A DNA stretch of 28,468 bases from Carex sylvatica (taxonomy: Eukaryota > Streptophyta > Magnoliopsida > Poales > Cyperaceae), in assembly GCA_964058845.1 (NCBI GenBank), contig CAXKVR010000020.1, forward strand, positions 1 to 28,468, given 5' to 3'. How positions within the stretch are numbered: position 1 is the first letter of the stretch; every line of letters begins with the position of its first letter. Of the stretch, positions 22,806 to 28,468 are shown in pieces. The notes below the pieces were generated by a model. It was not told where the DNA came from. It did no database searches and saw only the letters and a list, made by a program, of their open reading frames with translations. A program made the position numbers and the translations under genes.

Positions 22806-23023
22806 TTCGATGGAAGAATTCACATCCTCTCCAATACTTGATAAGGAATCTTTTACAATTCCTAGATCTGAATCGTTCTTTTTTAACTTGGCACGAATCT
22901 CAAAGCATAAAAATACTGCCTCTTATTGCAATCCGAATCCCAAACTAATTGAGATTTAATCTCAAATTATAAAGTGAGAGTGATCCTCTGTAATACTGGA
23001 GAGGATACGGATTCTTCGATGAA
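22806..23023. mobile_element. MITE-like inverted repeat
   Basis: The left arm with GAAGAATTCACATCCTCTCC and the right arm with GGAGAGGATACGGATTCTTC are imperfect inverted copies of about 30 bp at both ends of a 218-bp segment. No target duplication could be fixed, so the class is unknown. Confidence 0.5.
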
Positions 23024-24298
23024 CACCTTTTGATTTTCAACGTGGCACCAAAATGCAAACACTTAATGCATCCTCGTAGAAGAAATTATATTTTGTACAA
23101 ACTTCATCCAAAATCAGATTCAAACTGTCTATTTTGAATATAATAAATTTAATTTAAACAGTTCTGTGAATCTAAACCGTTCGTTCAAATTTTGATAAAT
23201 ATTAGACGATTTAGATCCGACTTTGTCCAGAGCACATTTGACAAAAACCCCGTCCATCCTTACAACGCAACAAACAGACAAAATAAAACGCTGGGGCTGG
23301 AAAGAAGGTCAACTAAACATCCATGCTTAGAAAAAATGTATTTTTTAATAAGTATTTTTTTATCTAAACTTTCTAGAATTACCAGTATTACAAATAAGAT
23401 AAGAGATAGGATAAAAATTTGACCTGTCATTCTGTCACCCCAGACGCAAAAGAAAATCTAAGAAAATAATTACTTTTCACATTTTTTTTCAAGTAAAGGT
23501 GGAGGTCAAGCCACTAGACAAAGGCTGGTTCTCAATTACTTTCCACTTTGAAAATTAGTTTAAATTTTTTTCTTGTAAGCGGTTCTCGGTACTGTCTGTT
23601 GGGGTCTAAAATTCAAAGGAGAAAATCGCTCTCAGATGTCAATCTATTTTTTATAAATAGAAAAGTTGTCATTGGTTGCAACAGCAAATTGTTCAACTTC
23701 TCGAAAAAAAATAGGTTACAACTTAATTATATTAAAAAAAGCAATTCAATCAAATTTCTTGATACCAATTTAATAAATGCGAAGTCAAAATAATCTTCTA
23801 TTGTCGTAATGATAAAATGCACACAACTGAAAATAGTCAGAAAACAAAAACATTTCAAAACGGTGGACCAGAAATTGGCGCCCCCTATTTTCTTATATAA
23901 TTTCTTGCGTGTACAGTTACAGGCATGTACTGAGTGCATGGGAAAAAAAAAAAAAAATGATGGAGCCTGATTCCTCTGGCCGAAGCTATAAAACATTTAT
24001 GGTGTAACGAGTTGCTGACAACTAGTAAACAACTCAATTTTCGAGTATCATCATCAATTAAATTAAGAAAAATTATAAACATCTGTCACTAAAATAGAAA
24101 TTAATTTTATTTGAATTTCTAAATATCTACACTCGTGCAATTAATTTTTAATTATTTTTAGCATTCACGTCTTCTTTTTATTACTAAAAACAGTCTGAAT
24201 GACGAGAATGAGAGCCAATAGAACAAGTTTGAAAACAATTTTATTAAAAGATTTTTTTATTTCAGTTTGAAATTGCATTACATTTAGAATTACAGACT

Positions 24299-24351
24299 TA
24301 GTGTAGTGGCATAAGTTCTGCCTCTCTACGAAGCGACGCACGATTCAATTC
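24299..24351 (+). repeat. Possible pol III-like box pair (SINE relic)
   Basis: TAGTGTAGTGGC resembles an A box, and GATTCAATTC about 43 bases downstream a weak B box. Too little remains to be sure. Confidence 0.22.
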
Positions 24352-24649
24352 TTGAAAATATAATCTAAAATATACTAAGATGTACGAGGGTCCTTTAATA
24401 AAAAAAATGTGTTACAACTTGAAAAGTAGAATAGGAAGTGTTGCTATAAAAACAAAAAAGAAATTTTAATACATATGCTCTAGGATTATAAATTTAGAGG
24501 CTGCTTGTCAGTGCCACTCCACACAAATGTGTTGCTGTACATGCATCAGAAAATCCAAAGTAGAAGTTTGTTATGTTAGTTGCTCTAGTTTCCCTTCTTT
24601 GTCACCCTCTCCCCTCTAAATTTAGAGGCTGCTTCTCTCTTGCTCTCAA

Positions 24650-27277
24650 ATGTCTGGAATGGAAACCAACCTAGAGTCAAGCTTCATCTCCAATGAACCT
24701 AACCCAAATTTCAAAAGGTCGAGTTTTATTTCAATCATACCTAGTCCTATTTCCACCAAACATAACAATGGTTCCGATGAATTGAGTTCTGCATTTGATC
24801 TCAGTCCGACCTCCACCGAGCATAATCCTAGTTTTGATGACTCGAGTGCTATTTCCATCAAACCTAGACCTATCTCGGAGCACATCCCTAATTCAATTGG
24901 TTCAAGCTTCAACTCTATTGAGCCTAAATCAAGCTCTGATCATGACACATGCCTCCCGATCAATTCCGCAACAACCCGTTCCCTCAAAAGCAACCAAGCA
25001 CCAAGTGAAGCCCCAAATTCCTCAAATCCAGCAACTGTTTGGCCTCGGAGCCTATCTCAGTTCCACACCCTATTTCCTCCACCTAGGAAAAGCAAAGGTC
25101 CATTGAGTGATTGCGATGGTACCAACTTCAGCTTTAACTTTTGCACATTGCAATCAGTTCTTAAATGTACAACCTGTGAGCCCCAGCGGACAGGTCCAAG
25201 CCGCAAAATCAAGCCCGATGTTTTACCAGAAACTCCAATTAGTAAGATTGATACTAACTACTCATCTTTTGATCACATTTGTTAATAGCGATTATATGGT
25301 TTGAATGAGCACACCATCGATCGACTCATGCATGATAAAATCTGCACTAACAACTTCTAATTTTTGACAGATGATACTTCTCCTGTCAGTGTATCACAAG
25401 TAAAGAAGGCAACAGGAGGCTTCTCTCATTCCTTGTTGATTGGACAAGGCGTGTTTAGCTCTGTTTATGATGGGACACTTAAAGACGGCACTCGTGTTGC
25501 TATTAAATGCGATAAAAAGGCATGATATCCCCCCTTTTTACATCTTAAAAAAGTATCTCAGTTAGTTATTTGGGTTGAATGAACTTGACTGAAACAAAGT
25601 TCTTTGCAACATCTACAGAGCTTGTACACTCCGAAGGGTTCGATAGAGTTCCAGAGCAATATTAAAATTTTGCGAAATATGGACCATCCAAATTTGGTTA
25701 AATTTTATGGATATCTAGAGCACAACGAGAACTCGATCTTTATTCTTCAATATGTTCCAAATGGAAATTTAAGGCAACACCTGGATGGTAACTTTTCTTT
25801 GCCCCCAAACAGAATAATTTATCCTGTTTCATTTTCTGTCTACAATTGTTATGGATTTTATTTGATTTTACCAAATCAATGATCAAAAGATTTTTATTTG
25901 CCAATACCCTTAAGTAGCCTAATAGATCTTTAAGAAACTTTAATAGTATATACATTATCCAACGAAAAACAGCTCAAATTTATTGAATAATTAATCGATT
26001 AAGTTATCACTAATCCTTTTCATATGCAATTAGCCTGGAATTTTTAAGTTGATAAAAATGTTCTTGTTTGTGCTGATATGATATTTGGCCTCCTGTCAAC
26101 AAGTGAATCTTTTTTCTATCTGTAAAATTGAATTCCTTGCTATCCTTACGACACAGTGATTTGCTTTTTTGTGTTTTGTTGTTTGTTTGCTTTGATTGTC
26201 ATTGAAAAATATGTTACTTGTAAGGTATATTGAAAACAAGAATAAGCTGAAGATTAACTACCTTTCATGCATATATTCTTGTGACATCTTTCAATAAATA
26301 TATTTCTTAAAGTAATAATTAGTATCTATAAGCATTGGTAGATAACTTGAGCATTTTTATCCAAGAAAAACAGAGTATTTTTCGTTTTCTTTAACCAATA
26401 AACGACACTTGCTGTCATGTAGATGCTATTAACATGCATAAGAATTGTTGATTGACTTATAGCATAGTGAAAAATTCAGGAAAGTATATGGGATTTGGAG
26501 TGCGCTTGGATATAGCAATTGAAGTAGCCCATGGCCTTGCTTATCTCCATGGAAACCAAGGTTTGTTTTCTGAAAAGCAGTTGTGTGTGTGTTTTAGAGA
26601 GAGAGAGAGAGAGAGAGATTTCAACTGAAAAACTAATATAACCTTATGACATTATTGTTGGCATCAAATGCAGATCAACCAATTTTACACGGGAGGCTCC
26701 GATCCTCAAACATACTTCTTTCAAACAATATGCGAGCAATGGTTTCAGATTATGGTTTCCCACCGGCTGCTGGAGTTGGGGTTGATTCTTTGAGCTCTAA
26801 CATTATTCTCCTTTCATACTGCGATCCGGAGTTCCTTTTTACATTTCGGCTCACAGAGAAGAGTGATGTATATTCCTTTGGTGTGGTGCTTGTGGAGTTG
26901 CTTACCGGGCGACCTCCTTTGATGGGTGATCCTGACTGCTTTGACTATGTTACAACTGAATGGGTAAAATACTTTTCTCTGTATTATATGGAATAAGAAC
27001 CGGTTTCCATTTCATTCAAAATTTATAATTTGATCTAAAATTTTGACAGGCAAAGGCAATGTTTGATCAAGGGAGGGCATCAGTTGTTTTGGACCCACAT
27101 ATCCCTCGCATTCCCGCAACCATGTTTGTTACGGAAAAAGTTCTTGCTCTTGCTGTCCTGTGCTTGAACCGAGAAGGGAAGAACAGGCCCACCATGAGTT
27201 ACTGTGCTGAAGCATTGGAGCACATCAGCGAGGAGTACACGTTGCTTCTATTCGGGCCACATGACCGTAACAGATAA
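24650..27277 (+). CDS. Gene 4: CRCK-like pseudokinase with Ser/Pro-rich N-terminus (6 exons, one GC-AG intron)
   Basis: Paralogue closest to gene 3 in the kinase-like part. Exons: 24650-25241, 25371-25519, 25619-25787, 26480-26560, 26674-26963, 27050-27277, giving 502 residues. Intron 2 begins with GC (AAG, then GCATGA); the others begin with GT. Motifs: GQGVFS at 222-227, VAIK with Lys243, alpha-C Glu replaced by Asn261, HRD replaced by HGR at 336-338, DFG as DYG, catalytic-loop Lys as Arg, and SYCDPEF at the activation-segment end. DVYSFG and the C-lobe RPTM motif are kept. Residues 1-197 are rich in Ser, Pro and Asn, with a degenerate unit of about 20 residues (SSxxIS...PxPIS...EHNP) repeated four to five times. 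The start may be the ATG at 24650 or the better-context ATG at 24659 three codons later. Exon 4 is three codons shorter than in gene 1. A kinase-independent role is inferred. Confidence 0.88.
24680..24940 (+). repeat. Degenerate Ser/Pro repeat in gene 4 exon 1
   Basis: About four units of 20-21 codons, each starting with SS plus F/A and containing IS, PxP and often EHNP or EHIP (for example SSAISIKPRPISEHIP). Divergence is high, so the boundaries are approximate. The periodicity also makes the minus strand open at 24646-24912. Confidence 0.7.
26596..26618 (+). repeat. (AG)n microsatellite in intron 4 of gene 4
   Basis: An uninterrupted AG run of 23 bases, preceded by a short TG run, lies between exons 4 and 5. 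It is likely to vary in length between individuals. Confidence 0.95.
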
Positions 27278-27436
27278 ATATACACATACTCTCTTTGTGT
27301 GATGTATCATGCTTAACAGATATCTCTTGCCTTGCATGCTCTCTCTGTGTGATAGCAGTTTAATTGGTTTTGTGCTTTGCTGCCACTGTTATATTTAGTC
27401 AGCATTAGGCGTTTATTGTTCATGTTCGTATATAGT

Positions 27437-27635
27437 TGAGATGAAATTTGTAGGATATGGTATTCCAACACACTTTTCTGAATAATATGATGGATTTGGG
27501 TTTCCTTATGCACTGTAAAATTCAATTATTTATGTAGATGAGATTTGTAGAATATGGTATTCCAACTCACTTTTGTGAATAATATGTCTATGGGTCTCCT
27601 AATACACTGCAAAATTCAAGTATTTTTGCTGTAGT
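27437..27635 (+). repeat. Two-copy tandem repeat downstream of gene 4
   Basis: Two copies of about 100 bp in direct orientation share ATATGGTATTCCAAC, GAATAATATG and CACTGYAAAATTCAA segments. They probably lie in the 3' untranslated region or just beyond. No coding content. Confidence 0.85.
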
Positions 27636-27814
27636 ACAAATCAAGTAGGCTTTTATTCTTATTAGTTTTTTTTTGGATGAAATTATTTTATTAGTTGTGT
27701 TATTAACCTATTATTATGATCATTGTCGTCGTCATCATCATCATTATTTTGAGAATTGTTTGTTATAGGCTTTAAAATCTTTATCGAGAGGAACAAGGAG
27801 AAATTAAAAATAAT

Positions 27815-28222
27815 GAGTAAGACTTAGGTGCTATGGATAGTATATAGTATAAAGTCTTCTGTGTCACGGTCTCAAAAATCTATCATACAAACTTCAAACT
27901 TTAATCTAAGTAGCTCTGTAAATTGATAATATAATGAACTTGTAGAATAACAATTTGTATTGTTTTGAAATTTTTTTTACTATTTTTTTATAATTTATGA
28001 AAAATAACAAAAAAAATAACTTAAAACATTGGCAATTTTCTTTTATTTTTAAGCCATATTTTGTCATCTCTCATAAATTATAAAAAATAGTAAAAATTAT
28101 TATTCTACAAGTTCATTATATTATCAATTTATTAAATTATTTAAATTAAAATTTAAAATTTATATAATAAATTTTTGAAACTGTAGCATGCTATCCATAT
28201 CCATAGCATCTGAGCCCTACTC
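27815..28222. mobile_element. Mutator-like MITE with long terminal inverted repeats
   Basis: The ends GAGTAAGACTTAGGTGCTAT and the complement of the right end (GAGTAGGGCTCAGATGCTAT) match well. The arms continue inward to about 130 bp, with a 31-bp stretch around ATAATATAATGAACTTGTAG conserved. A perfect 9-bp duplication AAAAATAAT flanks it at 27806-27814 and 28223-28231, although this AT-rich word is less informative than the others. Non-coding. Confidence 0.85.
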
Positions 28223-28468
28223 AAAAATAATAATAACGGCACAGAAACCCGCGTGCTAAGTGCCAAATGCTTGTTCTCAGTTCTTCCGTATAAATTCCCA
28301 GTGTCCCGTTTTCCTTAGTAAGAAAACTGCGCTATAAATAATTTGGGTAAAGATATTAACCGTGTTGTTTTGGCTCATGAAGATACGAATCAACATTTTT
28401 TCATTTTGACTCAATTGTCCATACGCTGTACATAAAGTCAAAACAATGTTCTCAATATTTTTACCCTC

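Larger units (their letters stand above)
22222..24649. other. Intergenic AT-rich DNA upstream of gene 4
   Basis: No gene recognised; several short open frames (23192-23422, 23548-23793 and minus-strand frames) have low-complexity composition and no known domain. The 17-base AAATTTAGAGGCTGCTT occurs twice, at about 24490 and 24618, just upstream of the gene 4 start, perhaps within its promoter or leader. Confidence 0.5.

Noticed and set aside
24646..24912. Minus-strand periodic ORF (IEIGLGL-like) over gene 4 exon 1
   Set aside because: Shadow of the Ser/Pro repeat on the + strand; the + frame splices into a kinase-like domain.
1..28468. CRISPR, operon or bacterial features; NLR or transmembrane receptor genes; LTR retrotransposon
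   Set aside because: Introns and the kinase family show plant nuclear DNA; no leucine-rich repeat, NB-ARC, transmembrane or reverse-transcriptase motifs were seen, and no long direct terminal repeats.

Overview
This window is nuclear DNA of a plant, most likely a dicot: AT-rich, intron-containing, full of small transposon-derived elements. Species cannot be named from the sequence. Its core is a tandem array of four paralogous receptor-like cytoplasmic kinase genes, all on the + strand, at about 1220-5411, 8502-12583, 16191-18742 and 24650-27277. All belong to the CRCK type (calmodulin-binding receptor-like cytoplasmic kinases). Each reconstructs as six exons with the same intron phases (1,0,1,1,0). 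Except for one GC donor, every intron is GT-AG.

Gene 1 is a canonical kinase: it keeps the glycine loop, VAVK lysine, alpha-C glutamate, HRD, DFG and the GYLDPEY activation-segment end. Genes 2, 3 and 4 have open, correctly spliced reading frames, but each lost the catalytic HRD aspartate (HGN, HGR, HGR), the alpha-C glutamate (Ala, Lys, Asn) and the third glycine of the glycine loop. They look like retained pseudokinases beside one probably active relative. Their first exons diverge completely and are built from short internal repeats. Gene 3 has four copies of a basic LKKSKSKxSW motif. Gene 2 has lost the matching N-terminus to a deletion plus a Trp-to-stop change and seems to start at a later ATG. 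Gene 4 has a Ser/Pro/Asn-rich repeat. Gene 1 has a duplicated RRRAS-containing unit. I infer one ancestral kinase that gave an array in which catalysis was lost, the fold was kept and the N-terminal tails were remodelled. A natural hypothesis is that the pseudokinases regulate or scaffold gene 1 or related kinases.

Layout: 1-1219 AT-rich upstream DNA; gene 1, with a foldback element in intron 3; 5412-6926 no gene; 6927-8184 a 1.26-kb foldback Mutator-like element; gene 2, with a hAT-type MITE in intron 2 and another MITE in intron 4; 12998-13622 a hAT-like element; 13631-16040 AT-rich with a weak SINE-like piece; gene 3; 19516-20305 a hAT-like element; 20676-22212 a 1.54-kb foldback element related to the one at 6927; 22222-24649 AT-rich with a MITE-like inverted repeat; gene 4; a tandem repeat; and 27815-28222 a Mutator-like MITE. 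Six elements are delimited by perfect 8- or 9-bp target-site duplications that can be read directly.
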